Shown here piece by piece: positions 52,036 to 60,451 of a stretch of 64,000 bases of DNA. The number at the start of each line of letters is the position of its first letter. The first letter of the stretch is position 1. The position numbers were made by a program, and so were the translations under genes. The DNA is from Dokdonella_A sp963758365. Its GTDB lineage: Bacteria > Pseudomonadota > Gammaproteobacteria > Xanthomonadales > Rhodanobacteraceae. The stretch is taken from NCBI GenBank assembly GCA_963758365.1, contig CAVWVB010000001.1:2108001-2172000 (forward strand), in the 5' to 3' direction. The notes under the pieces are model-generated. The model worked only from the letters and a program-made list of their open reading frames with translations, was not told the DNA's origin and ran no database searches.

Positions 52036-52102
52036 CCAGGAGATGGCATTCTCCGAGCCGGTATTTCCGTTCGAGTTGCGCCGCGCGGCGGATGATGCCT
52101 GA
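52036..52102 (+). promoter_or_regulatory. Fluoride (crcB-motif) riboswitch
   Basis: The sequence GGAGATGGCATTCTCC (52039-52054) followed by GGCGGATGATGCCT (52087-52100) closely matches the crcB/fluoride riboswitch core, where GGAGAUGGCAUUCCUCC and CUGAUGAUGCCU are found in the Bacillus example. GGCAT can pair with ATGCC (52095-52099), GGAG with CTCC, and a CGCCGC/GCGGCG helix (52080-52091) fills the variable stem. It lies about 95 bases upstream of crcB, which it is expected to switch on when fluoride binds. Whether control is on transcription or translation cannot be decided; a GC-rich hairpin follows near 52109-52126. Confidence 0.88.
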
Positions 52103-52195
52103 CCCGGTTTCGCGCGGGAGCACTCGCGCATCGCGATCGATGCCCGTGGTTGTCCCTGCACACCGTTGCAGTATTCCCATCGAACTGGACGTGCC

Positions 52196-52582
52196 ATGCC
52201 CCTTGTCTCGTGTCTATCGATCGGTCTCGGCGCGGCAGCCGGTGCCGTTCTGCGCTGGCTGCTCGGCCTCGCCCTGAATCCGGTGTTCCCGGCAATACCG
52301 CTCGGAACCCTCGCCGCAAACCTGGTGGGCGCGTTGATGATGGGCATCGTGATGGGCTCCCTGGCCCATTACGAAACGCTGCCGGTCGCGTGGCGGCTCG
52401 CGATCACGACCGGCTTCCTCGGTGGTCTGACCACGTTCTCGACGTTTTCCGCGGAAACAGTCACCCTGTTCCTGCGTCAGCAATATGCATGGGCCGCGGC
52501 GATCGTCAGCGCACATGTGGTCGGCTCGCTGGCGATGACCCTGGCCGGCATCGGCCTGGTCCGCGCGATCGCGCGCGGTTGA
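52196..52582 (+). CDS. crcB: Fluoride ion channel CrcB/Fluc
   Basis: A dimeric membrane channel that lets toxic fluoride leave the cytoplasm. The 128-residue protein has four hydrophobic segments and the family blocks GAAAGAVLRWLLG, GTLAANLVGALMMGI and GFLGGLTTFSTFSAE. The last block supplies the pore Phe/Thr/Ser residues. The ATG at 52196 is used, since an upstream ATG adds a non-family leader. The gene lies behind a fluoride riboswitch and is followed by a DUF190 gene. Confidence 0.95.
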   Translation: MPLVSCLSIGLGAAAGAVLRWLLGLALNPVFPAIPLGTLAANLVGALMMGIVMGSLAHYETLPVAWRLAITTGFLGGLTTFSTFSAETVTLFLRQQYAWAAAIVSAHVVGSLAMTLAGIGLVRAIARG

Positions 52583-52603
52583 TCCGGAGAGAGAGGACAC
52601 GCG

Positions 52604-52936
52604 ATGAAGGGCTGCTCGCTGCGCTTCTACATGCATGAGAACCAGAGGCATCGTGGAACGCCGCTGTACGAATGGCTGCTTGCGCAAGCCAGGGAACACG
52701 GTATCCATGGGGGTTCGGCATTCCGCGCGATCGCCGGATTCGGCCGCCATGGGGTGATCCAGGAGCAGCACTTCTTCGAACTTGCCGGGCAATTGACCGT
52801 GCTGGTCGAGTTCATGGTCAGCGACGACGATGCGCAGAAAATTCTGCGCATCGTCGAGGACGATCGCGCTCCGCTTTTCTACGCGCGGATTCCTGCGGAA
52901 TTCGGGATTCTCGGCGAAGCCGGCCATGACGGCTGA
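52604..52936 (+). CDS. DUF190 family protein, linked to crcB
   Basis: A 110-residue cytoplasmic protein of the DUF190 family. It shows LRFYMHENQRHRGTPLYEWLLAQAREHGIHGGSAFRAIAGFG and LVEFMVSDDDAQKILRIVEDDRAPLFYARIPAEFGI; the fold is PII-like. DUF190 genes often sit next to crcB. Being 21 bases downstream here, the gene should be in the fluoride-responsive transcript. The biochemical role is unknown. GGAGAGAGAGGACAC precedes the ATG. Confidence 0.92.
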   Translation: MKGCSLRFYMHENQRHRGTPLYEWLLAQAREHGIHGGSAFRAIAGFGRHGVIQEQHFFELAGQLTVLVEFMVSDDDAQKILRIVEDDRAPLFYARIPAEFGILGEAGHDG

Positions 52937-53113
52937 GCGGATTCGCCGCGAGCACGGCTGCCCTGTCCGTGCGTCGCCGCACGGTGCGCCTTACGCACAC
53001 GATCGACGTTGCTTGCTGCGGCCTGAACCCGTTGCAGGGGCGGAGTGGATTGCACTTTCGGCGTCCTGCTAATCTCGCCCGCAAGCGCACAGGAATAGGG
53101 ACATCACGCAACC

Positions 53114-54232
53114 ATGCCAGTCTCGCAGTCGCAGAAACGTGTCGAGGCATTGCTGGCGGTTGCCGACGTGCGCATCGACGGGCCGGATCCCACCGACCTT
53201 CAGGTGCACGATCCGCGCATCTACTCGCGCGTATCGGCGCATGGCTCGCTGGGCCTGGGCGAGGCCTACATGGATGGATGGTGGGACGCCGAAAATCTCG
53301 ACGGCTTCCTGTTCAAGCTGATCGACGCACGCCTGGACGAGCAGGTCGGCACGTTCGAGGATGCCTGGCTGTTCCTCAAGGCGCGTCTGATCAACCTGCA
53401 GCGCGGGCAGCGCGCCTATGTGGTCGGCGAGCGCCACTACGATCTCGGCAACGACTTGTTCCGGGCGATGCTCGGCAAGCGTCTGATCTACAGTTGCGGA
53501 TACTGGAAGGAAGCGCAGGATCTCGACGCTGCCCAGGAGGCCAAGCTCGATCTCGTGTTCCGCAAGCTCGGACTGCAACCGGGCATGCGCGTGCTCGACA
53601 TCGGTTGCGGCTGGGGCGAGGCACTCAGACTCGCGGCCGAACGTCACGGCGTCACCGGCGTCGGCATCACCGTCTCGCAGGAGCAGGCCGATTTCGCGCG
53701 CACGCTGTGCGCTGGACTGGCGGTCGAAATCCGCGTTCAGGACTATCGCGAACTCGACGAATCCTTCGACCGTGTGTTCTCGATCGGCATGTTCGAACAC
53801 GTGGGCGTCAAGAACTACCGCACGTATTTCGAAGTCGCGCGCCGCTGCACGGCGGACGACGGCCTGTTCCTTCTGCACTCGATCGGCTCCAACGTGTCAT
53901 CGAACCACACCGATCCGTGGATCGCGAAATACATCTTTCCGAACTCGATGATTCCATCGGCCGAACAGATCGCGAATACGGTGGAAGGCGTATTCGTGAC
54001 CGAGGACTGGCACAATTTCGGTGCCGACTACGATCGCACCCTGATGGCCTGGCGCGCGAACTTCGAAGCGGCTTGGCCGCAGCTCGCCGAAAAGTACGGA
54101 GAGCGCTTCCGGCGCATGTGGCGTTTCTACCTCTCGGCCTCGGCTGCGGTGTTCCGCGCTCGCCGCGACCAGCTCTGGCAGCTCGTGCTGTCGCCAAACG
54201 GCATACCCGGCGGCTATCGCGCGCCGCGGTGA
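53114..54232 (+). CDS. cfa: Cyclopropane-fatty-acyl-phospholipid synthase
   Basis: Transfers a methylene from SAM to cis double bonds of membrane lipids. The 372-residue protein (E. coli Cfa is 382) has the SAM motif VLDIGCGWGEALRLAAE. The active-site and bicarbonate residues are seen in YSCGYW (Cys), GMFEHVG (Glu), HSIGSN (His, Ile) and WRFYLSASAAVFRARRDQLWQLVLS (Tyr). The N-terminal domain (DLQVHDPRIYSRVSAHGSLGLGEAYMDGWWD) is typical. It is 177 bases after the DUF190 gene and probably separately transcribed. Confidence 0.94.
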   Translation: MPVSQSQKRVEALLAVADVRIDGPDPTDLQVHDPRIYSRVSAHGSLGLGEAYMDGWWDAENLDGFLFKLIDARLDEQVGTFEDAWLFLKARLINLQRGQRAYVVGERHYDLGNDLFRAMLGKRLIYSCGYWKEAQDLDAAQEAKLDLVFRKLGLQPGMRVLDIGCGWGEALRLAAERHGVTGVGITVSQEQADFARTLCAGLAVEIRVQDYRELDESFDRVFSIGMFEHVGVKNYRTYFEVARRCTADDGLFLLHSIGSNVSSNHTDPWIAKYIFPNSMIPSAEQIANTVEGVFVTEDWHNFGADYDRTLMAWRANFEAAWPQLAEKYGERFRRMWRFYLSASAAVFRARRDQLWQLVLSPNGIPGGYRAPR

Positions 54233-54506
54233 GCGCGCCCAACGTTGCCCCCGCCGGGCTCCTGCGATGTCCAAGGGTCCGCCTCGTTGCGCAGGCAGAG
54301 ACTGACCAGCGGCCATCTGCGCGGTCCCGGGCCGCCGGTCGCAGTCGCGCTCGGAACGAGTAAAAGCCATATTTTTCAATTTGTTATGTTTTGCCAGACC
54401 GGACCCTGGGGCTGGCGGTTGGGGGCGCTTGCGGGATACCCGCGAGGGGATACCGGTGCAGGCGGAGAGGCACTCGCGCGGTCGAACAAAAGGCGGATAA
54501 TCGCCG

Positions 54507-54522
54507 CGTGACGCGGGTCACA
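54507..54522. promoter_or_regulatory. CRP/Clp-like operator upstream of the IPTL-CTERM-like gene
   Basis: GTGA-CGCGGG-TCAC (54508-54521) matches the core half-sites and six-base spacing of the CRP family, whose xanthomonad member is Clp. It lies 20 bases before the GTG start, and a possible -10 GATAAT (54496-54501) lies just upstream, so binding there would more likely repress. The rest of the 309-base gap 54233-54541 has an AT-rich patch near 54360-54400 that could hold another promoter. Confidence 0.5.
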
Positions 54523-54541
54523 CTTCTTGGGGAGATTCGAC

Positions 54542-55789
54542 GTGAACAAGATTGCTTTGCTCGTGCTCAGCGCGTTCGCGTGTGCGTCAGCCGTGTTCCT
54601 TCCAGCAAGCGCTGCCGCGAAGACCGCAACACCACCGGCGCAGATCAATGCGGCGCCGGTCGTGACCGTGATCAACGGCGCGCCGCTGCAGATCCACGTC
54701 GGAGACGACAGCTCGTTCCAGGTCTTCAATTCGGACGTGCCCGGTGCCGGGCAGCTCTATCCGAGCGGCGCCACCGATACCGCCGACATGGGCTGGTTCG
54801 TGCGCACCGCGAGCACCCTGTATGCACCCAACTTCAACGAGCACCCGGCCGGTAGCGCGACCGGTTCGATCGGAACCTATGTCGCGTTCACGCCGGGCTC
54901 GATCAGCGGCGTCAGCGGCAGCGGAACCACAGCGGATCCGTTCCGGGTCACGGTCGTCAACTCGCTACCGGGAAGCGGAATCTCCGCAAACATGCAGGTG
55001 CTCTATGTCAATGGCGACAACTACTTCACGAAGATTTACACGCTGACCAACAGCGGTGCCGCGCAATCGGTCAAGGTGTTCCTCGGCGCCGACATCTACC
55101 TCGCCGCGAGCGATTCGGGCGTGCCCTATCGCGAGCCGACATCCGGCAGTCCGGGCGGCCAGGACTGCGGATCACCTCCGAGCTACACGATCCTGCTGAT
55201 ACCGCAGAGCGCGTCCGATGCGTACAGCGGCCGCGGATACAACACGATCTGGAGCGAGATCGGCGCGACCCAGCTCGACAACATCATCGACCCCGGCTGC
55301 GAGGACAATGGCGCGGCACTGCAATGGAATCGCTCGCTCGCGGCGGGCGGAACCACCGTGGTCCAGGCCGCGACCTCGTTCGGCGAGATACCCGCGATCA
55401 CCCAGTTCAACGTGAGCGCGGTCAATCCGCCGAGCGGCAACCCCGGCGACGTCGTGAACGTGACCATCACCGGGATCGGTTTCCTGCCCGCGACCACGTT
55501 CGCATTCGGTGCCGGCATCACGGTGGGCAACCTCGTGATCGTCGATGCGAATACCGCCACCGCGACGCTGACCATCAATGCGGCCGCGGTGCCCGGTCCG
55601 CGCGACGTCGACGGCACGCAGAGCAGCGGCGGACTGACCGCGACCCTGGCCGGAGGCTTCACCGTACTCGGTGGCGCGCCGCCCCCGGTCAACGTCGTGC
55701 CGACCCCGGCCCTCGGACCGTTCGGGCTGTTCTCACTCATGCTGCTGACCCTGTTCGTCGCGGGCGCCTTTGTCCGGCGTCGCAACTGA
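54542..55789 (+). CDS. Secreted protein with IPT-like domain and IPTL-CTERM-like sorting signal
   Basis: A 415-residue exported protein starting at GTG (GGGGAG seven bases upstream; an earlier ATG has no ribosome site). Signal NKIALLVLSAFACASAVFLPASAAA. The middle region is Gly/Thr/Asn-rich and beta-like (ITVVNSLPGSGISANMQVLYVNGDNYFT). Residues about 295-375 resemble an IPT/TIG immunoglobulin-like domain (VNPPSGNPGDVVNVTITGIGFLPATTFAFG). The C-terminus is a Pro-rich PTPALGPFG, a hydrophobic helix LFSLMLLTLFVAGAFV and RRRN. That tripartite tail matches proteobacterial surface-sorting signals of the IPTL/PEP-CTERM sort. Biological role unknown. Confidence 0.82.
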   Translation: MNKIALLVLSAFACASAVFLPASAAAKTATPPAQINAAPVVTVINGAPLQIHVGDDSSFQVFNSDVPGAGQLYPSGATDTADMGWFVRTASTLYAPNFNEHPAGSATGSIGTYVAFTPGSISGVSGSGTTADPFRVTVVNSLPGSGISANMQVLYVNGDNYFTKIYTLTNSGAAQSVKVFLGADIYLAASDSGVPYREPTSGSPGGQDCGSPPSYTILLIPQSASDAYSGRGYNTIWSEIGATQLDNIIDPGCEDNGAALQWNRSLAAGGTTVVQAATSFGEIPAITQFNVSAVNPPSGNPGDVVNVTITGIGFLPATTFAFGAGITVGNLVIVDANTATATLTINAAAVPGPRDVDGTQSSGGLTATLAGGFTVLGGAPPPVNVVPTPALGPFGLFSLMLLTLFVAGAFVRRRN

Positions 55790-55814
55790 GCCAACACAGG
55801 AACCAGCGAGCTGC

Positions 55815-55843
55815 CTGCGCCCCGGAATCATGCCGGGGCGCAG
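55815..55843. terminator. Hairpin between convergent genes, probable bidirectional terminator
   Basis: CTGCGCCCCGG/CCGGGGCGCAG, an 11-bp perfect stem with a 7-base loop, 25 bases after the plus-strand stop and facing the end of the minus-strand gene. It lacks a T run on either side, so termination efficiency is uncertain. Confidence 0.6.
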
Positions 55844-55900
55844 TCGGCGCCGCGCGGCCCGCCGCCGTGCGCGGACGCCTGGCGCACCGTCTTGCGGGCG

Positions 55901-56440
55901 CTAGCGCACGCTCTTGAACGTGTTGGCCAGGCCGAGGTCGAAGTCCGCATCGACCTTGGCGCCACCCGCCGCGCTGTCGTCGATGTGGAGCTTGCCGGCG
56001 AGATGGTCCGGATTGTTGGTCGTGAGCGCGAATGCATCGCCGTCGGTGCCGCCGGAATACTGCGCGCGCTCGCCGTTGAGCCGGACCGCATAGGCGAGGT
56101 GACGCGCGTCGCTGTAGTCGACCATCGCGCCGTCCTCGAGCGCGCTGTCCGCGCAGGACAGGGTCTTGCAGCCCTTGATCTTCGCACCGATGTCGGCGCT
56201 CGACAGGTAAATGCGCAGGATCGACTTGCTCTCGTCCATTTCGTCGGGGCTGCGCACCATCCACGCGTGTTTTACCGGGCTCGACCAGGTCTTGAATGCG
56301 ACCGTGCCCGACGCATGGTCGCCAGCGACTGCGCTGCACGAAACCGAGAAGGCGATGGCACCCAGTAGCCTGGCCGCATTTGCCCGCGCGACGCGGCGTG
56401 CAAGGGACTTCCGATGCGATTGGATCGCTTGAACTTTCAT
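55901..56440 (-). CDS. Secreted protein of unknown function
   Basis: A 179-residue exported protein. The signal region (RLLGAIAFSVSCSAVAG) is preceded by a long basic leader. The ATG at 56440 has GGAG seven bases upstream. The mature part has a Cys pair (KGCKTLSCADS) probably forming a disulfide, and strand-like sequence (SGTVAFKTWSSPVKHAWMVRSPD, KLHIDDSAAGGAKVDADFDL). No family recognised. It is the last of three minus-strand genes for secreted proteins (98 bases after the previous one). Confidence 0.7.
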   Translation of the reverse strand: MKVQAIQSHRKSLARRVARANAARLLGAIAFSVSCSAVAGDHASGTVAFKTWSSPVKHAWMVRSPDEMDESKSILRIYLSSADIGAKIKGCKTLSCADSALEDGAMVDYSDARHLAYAVRLNGERAQYSGGTDGDAFALTTNNPDHLAGKLHIDDSAAGGAKVDADFDLGLANTFKSVR

Positions 56441-56538
56441 CTTTGTTCTCCGCAAGCGCCGGCGGCTGCCGGCAGGATGGACAGCAACTATCGCGTGCCT
56501 CCGCACGGCCACCCGTGCGAATGCCGACGCGATGCAGG

Positions 56539-58113
56539 TCACTCGAAATCGTCTTCGAAAATCACGTCGTAGGCCGGTGAGAATTCACTGGTGTGGCCGT
56601 CGGCATCGGTCGCGGTGGCCAGGAACGGGATCGCACGCGCACCGGCCGGAAGATCCAGTGTGATCGTGCGCGCCTGCTGCGCAACTGCCAGCGGGTAGCT
56701 GTCCTGCGCGAGCCATGGGCCGCTGCCGCCTTGCGCGTCGACGTAGAAGTCCACACGCAGCGGATAAGGCGAATTCTCCGGCGCGGAGTCGATCCGATAG
56801 GTCACGCTCAATTGGTTGCCGGCCAGGCTCGCGGACAGGATCTCGGGCCAGTTCTGCTGATTGTTCGCTCCGGTGTCGGCGTCGCCTGCGTCATTGGGCG
56901 TGGGGCCAGGCGCGCCAATGTCGATGTTCGCGCGTCCGACCGCGTGGTTGCCGAAAATCGAATTCGCGCGGCTGTCGAAGCTCGCGCCCGGGCTGTTCGC
57001 CGACGCGATGATGCCGACGCCGCGATTGAACGCGATCCGGTTCGCTTCGCCAGGCGCGAAGCCGCCAATGACCGCAGGTGCAGGATCTGTTTCGCCGCTT
57101 TGCAACTGGATGCCGCCCCCGTACTGCGCCGCGGCGGGGTCCGCCCAGCCATTGGGCAATGGGTGCAGGCCGCTCCAGTCGGTGCCGATGTAGTTGCCCT
57201 TGATCTCGAGACCGACGTACTGCACGCCGCCAAATGGATTGGCAACGCCAATGGCGAACGTGTGATTGCCGGAAATCACGTTGCGCGCATCCGCTGATGC
57301 GCCGCCGATACGGATGTTCGCGACATAGGCCGGCACGCTGATGCCCGCGCCATTGCCGAGGGTACCGTTCGGGATCGCGAGGGTGCCGGTTGCGTCGGTT
57401 CCGATCAGATTGCCCTCGACGATCGCCGGGCCGCTGAGGATGACACCGAAGTTGCCGCCCCCGGAAAGCAGGTTGCGTTGCCACGCCAGCGTGCCGCCGA
57501 TCTGCGCGTCGCCGAGACCGCTGCGCAACGCGCTGCCATTGTTGCCTATGGTCGGCAGTGCGCTGCCATCCGGCTTGGTGCCGATGAAATTGCCGTAGAC
57601 ATTCAACTGCGACGTGCCCGCCGTGCCGCCGTTGCCCGCGATCGGGTCGCCGAATCCGTGCAGACACAGACCCTGCACGGTCAGGATGACGAAACCGGCT
57701 CCCCCGGCAAGAGAGAACCCGGATCCGCCGCTGCCGATGATCTCGATCTGCAGCACCGCATCGAGTCCGCCCTGCTCTGGCGAGTTCGTGTTCATCACGC
57801 TGCCCGGCTGGCTGTAGCCGTCGACCGTCAGGCTGCGCGTGATGCCCGGCAGCGAACTCGCGACGTTGATCGTGTGCGGTCCGCTCCCGGGGAGCGCGAA
57901 CTGAATCGTGTGCGGCGAGTTGGGATCGCCGTTCGCGTCGAGGATTGCCTGACGCAGCGAGCCTGCGCCGCTGTCGTTCGTGTTGACCACACCGAACGTC
58001 GTCGCCCGCGCGACCTCGAATCCGCACGATATCAGAGCAACAGCGGCAAGCAGCGCGACGCGGCGTACCGCCCGTGCACCGGCGCGCGCAGATAGCGACG
58101 ACACCGGCTTCAT
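56539..58113 (-). CDS. Secreted parallel-beta-helix-like repeat protein with GFE-like C-terminus
   Basis: A 524-residue exported protein. After the signal (RRVALLAAVALISCGFEVARA) comes TTFGVVNTNDSGAGSLRQAILDANGDPNSPHTIQFALPG, a module seen at the start of CSLREA-type and pectate-lyase-like secreted proteins. Many Asn/Gly-rich rungs follow (NLIGTDATGTLAIPNG, NVISGNHTFAIGV, NYIGTDWSGLHPLPNG), consistent with a right-handed beta-helix. It ends SPAYDVIFEDDFE, resembling the C-termini of three neighbours. The ATG overlaps the stop of the upstream gene by four bases (ATGA). Enzyme activity is not evident. Confidence 0.85.
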   Translation of the reverse strand: MKPVSSLSARAGARAVRRVALLAAVALISCGFEVARATTFGVVNTNDSGAGSLRQAILDANGDPNSPHTIQFALPGSGPHTINVASSLPGITRSLTVDGYSQPGSVMNTNSPEQGGLDAVLQIEIIGSGGSGFSLAGGAGFVILTVQGLCLHGFGDPIAGNGGTAGTSQLNVYGNFIGTKPDGSALPTIGNNGSALRSGLGDAQIGGTLAWQRNLLSGGGNFGVILSGPAIVEGNLIGTDATGTLAIPNGTLGNGAGISVPAYVANIRIGGASADARNVISGNHTFAIGVANPFGGVQYVGLEIKGNYIGTDWSGLHPLPNGWADPAAAQYGGGIQLQSGETDPAPAVIGGFAPGEANRIAFNRGVGIIASANSPGASFDSRANSIFGNHAVGRANIDIGAPGPTPNDAGDADTGANNQQNWPEILSASLAGNQLSVTYRIDSAPENSPYPLRVDFYVDAQGGSGPWLAQDSYPLAVAQQARTITLDLPAGARAIPFLATATDADGHTSEFSPAYDVIFEDDFE

Positions 58114-59117
58114 TCGAGGCCGTCCCTAAACAGCACGTCGGACTCGTACGCGCCGATGTCGACGTGGCGGCCGATGAGACGGACGCCTCCGCCAGCGTCC
58201 GTGGCACCGATGCCGCCCAGTGGCGTATCGAGTCCGGCATTGACCAGCAGCGACGCCGGCGCCGGCCTGAAACTGAAGAAGCCCTCGAAGTCCGGAGCCA
58301 CGCTGATATCACCCGTCTCGCTGAGTGGAGGGTACCCACCCATGAGCCCGATATCGTTGTGCCAATAGTCGGCCGCGCCGCTCTGGTCGTAAACGTCCGC
58401 GCCGTCGTTGTTCCAGACAATGTTGTTGCTCAGGTTGTAGTGTCCCGCGCCGACAAGATCGAGCGCACCAAGGCCGCCATTGACCAGCGTGTTGGCGATA
58501 AGGGTATTGTTGTTCACGTCGACGGTTCCGTCGCCGACCAGGTAGACGGCGCCGGCGCCTGTACCCGAGTTGGCGAGGAACAGATTGCTTTTCAGCACGA
58601 TGACCGAAGGCGAATACATGTAGAGCGCGCCACCGGTGTTCCCCGGCGCAGGCTCGTTGTTGACGAAAACGTTCGACTCGACATCGAGATACGGACCGGA
58701 CAGATTCAGCGCGCCGCCCGCGTACTGACTGGGCTTCCCGTTCTGGAACGTGAGGTTGCTGATGTTCACGCGGCCGTTCGCGCTGATGTACAGCGGACGT
58801 ACGCTGCCCAGGCCATCGAGTACGCTCGCGCCCGTGCTCGCGCGGACATGGCAACCCGTGTTCGCCGCATAACCTCCATGCAGGGTCAGGTCATACGTCT
58901 CGCTGGCGGGAGCGATGTATTGCAGTTCGGCCCCGAGCAGATAGTTGCCGGTCTCCAGATAGATGCTGTCGTTTTCGCCGTTGCTCTGTGCGGCAGACAG
59001 GGCCAGAGCCAGTTGCGCCGTATTGCTGACGCACGCGGTCGCCGCGTGCACCGTATGTGCCATGCCGAACAGTACGAGCGCAGCGGTGCACTGGTGAAAC
59101 GGCCAGCGAATTCGCAT
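58110..59117 (-). CDS. Secreted Asn/Gly-rich beta-helix-like protein with GFE-like C-terminus
   Basis: A 335-residue exported protein with signal QCTAALVLFGMAHTVHA. The mature N-terminus SNTAQLALALSAAQSNGENDSIYLETGNY and many rungs such as NISNLTFQNG, VESNVFVNNEP, VLKSNLFLANS and VNNNTLIAN suggest a parallel beta-helix. It ends VDIGAYESDVLFRDGLE. It is a paralogue of the partial gene at 63029, sharing the same N-terminal phrase and the same VDIGAYESDVL ending. AGGAAG precedes the ATG at 59117; the upstream frame is not signal-like. It overlaps the next gene by four bases. Confidence 0.87.
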   Translation of the reverse strand: MRIRWPFHQCTAALVLFGMAHTVHAATACVSNTAQLALALSAAQSNGENDSIYLETGNYLLGAELQYIAPASETYDLTLHGGYAANTGCHVRASTGASVLDGLGSVRPLYISANGRVNISNLTFQNGKPSQYAGGALNLSGPYLDVESNVFVNNEPAPGNTGGALYMYSPSVIVLKSNLFLANSGTGAGAVYLVGDGTVDVNNNTLIANTLVNGGLGALDLVGAGHYNLSNNIVWNNDGADVYDQSGAADYWHNDIGLMGGYPPLSETGDISVAPDFEGFFSFRPAPASLLVNAGLDTPLGGIGATDAGGGVRLIGRHVDIGAYESDVLFRDGLE

Positions 59118-59302
59118 TTCGACTTCCTCGACAGAACATTCTGGAAACCTGACCGGCTGCCAGGCCACGGCCCCTTGAGCGACTTGAAAACCCTCGTGTA
59201 CCGTCCGGCGTTCCCGGGGCGTGGAACCACGGCGGGGCGCACCGTAGCGCGGTCGCCGCGGAGGTGCCAATCAAAGTTCTGGATGGCGCAATAGCGCGGC
59301 GT

Positions 59303-59348
59303 TATCGCGATAGCGGCTGGTAATCGCGCCATATCTCAGGGTTATACT
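59303..59348 (+). promoter_or_regulatory. Putative lysR promoter and operator
   Basis: TATACT (59343-59348) is a good -10 about 24 bases before the lysR start; its -35 is weak. Upstream, TATCGCGATA (59303-59312) is a perfect 10-base palindrome within the 254-base divergent region shared with the secreted-protein operon. It is a candidate binding site for the LysR product. Confidence 0.4.
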
Positions 59349-59371
59349 CGCGGGCGCAAGGGGGGCAGCGC

Positions 59372-60331
59372 GTGAGCACACGCTTGTCATCGGTCCAGAT
59401 CGAGTCATTCATGACGCTCGCCCGCGAGCTGAACTTCTCGCGTGCGGCCGAAAGCCTGCACGTCAGCCAGCCCGCATTGACCAAGCGCATCCAGAACCTC
59501 GAGGAAACCTTGGGCCAGGCGCTGTTCACGCGCTTGCGTGGCGGACTCGAGTTGACCGAATCCGGCCGCATCCTGCAGCGCCATGCCGCTTCAGTCGAAC
59601 GCCAGGAGCAGGAACTGCTCGACAGCCTGATAAGCAGTTCTGAAGGTATCTCCGGATTCTTTCGTCTCGTCTCGTTCTCGTCCTGCCTGCGTTCAGTGCT
59701 GATCCCCGCAATTGGCGGGCTGCTGCGCGAAAACACGCGTTTGTCCTGCCAGTTCATCAAGGCCGAGGTTCACGAACTGCAGGACCTGTTGATCGAAGGC
59801 AAAGTCGACTTCAGCGTTTCGCTCTCGGAATGCGAACGCATGGGCATCGAGAACGTGCGAATCGGCGTCGAACGCAATGTGTTGATCGAGTCGTCGCGCC
59901 ATGCGACTCGTGAGGACTGCTACGTCGATCATGAGCCACGCGACAACTTCACCGAGCGCTTCTTCCTGATCCAGACCGGCGCGACCGTGCCGAAGATGCT
60001 GCGCGCGTATTTCGACGACATCTACGGCCTGCTGGATGCCGTATCCGAGGGCGTCGGCCGGGCCGTGGTGCCCCTGCATCTGATCCGTCCCGAACATCAT
60101 GTGCGCATGGTGCCCGGTTTCCGACCATACGAGGTGCCCGTGTTCCTGCACCATCACACTCGACCCTACTACACCAAACTGCACCGCGCGGTCATCGACA
60201 CATTGACCCGCGAATGCGCAGCGCACTACGAAGCGTATCGTCAACACGGCCACGCCGACGTCGCAGTCGCCGACGATGCACTAATCGCGGCAAACAGGCG
60301 CATGATGAGCAAGGGGCGCACAGTTTCCTGA
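59372..60331 (+). CDS. LysR-family transcriptional regulator
   Basis: A 319-residue regulator. The winged helix-turn-helix SVQIESFMTLARELNFSRAAESLHVSQPALTKRIQNLEETLG occupies residues 7-50. A linker helix and a substrate-binding-like domain follow (LLIEGKVDFSVSLSECERMG, DAVSEGVGRAVVPLHLI). It starts at GTG behind AAGGGGGG. It is divergent from the two-gene operon for secreted repeat proteins and is therefore a candidate regulator of it. Effector unknown. The C-terminus extends past the usual 300 residues with a His/Ala-rich tail. Confidence 0.92.
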   Translation: MSTRLSSVQIESFMTLARELNFSRAAESLHVSQPALTKRIQNLEETLGQALFTRLRGGLELTESGRILQRHAASVERQEQELLDSLISSSEGISGFFRLVSFSSCLRSVLIPAIGGLLRENTRLSCQFIKAEVHELQDLLIEGKVDFSVSLSECERMGIENVRIGVERNVLIESSRHATREDCYVDHEPRDNFTERFFLIQTGATVPKMLRAYFDDIYGLLDAVSEGVGRAVVPLHLIRPEHHVRMVPGFRPYEVPVFLHHHTRPYYTKLHRAVIDTLTRECAAHYEAYRQHGHADVAVADDALIAANRRMMSKGRTVS

Positions 60332-60451
60332 TCGCACGGGCCACACGTCGTGTCGTCGTACGCATCGAGCCGATGCGGATCGGCCTCGGCGGCGCTGAAT
60401 TCGCCGGGCAGGCGTGGCGCCAACCCCGGCTCCCGGCGTATAACGCAGCTC

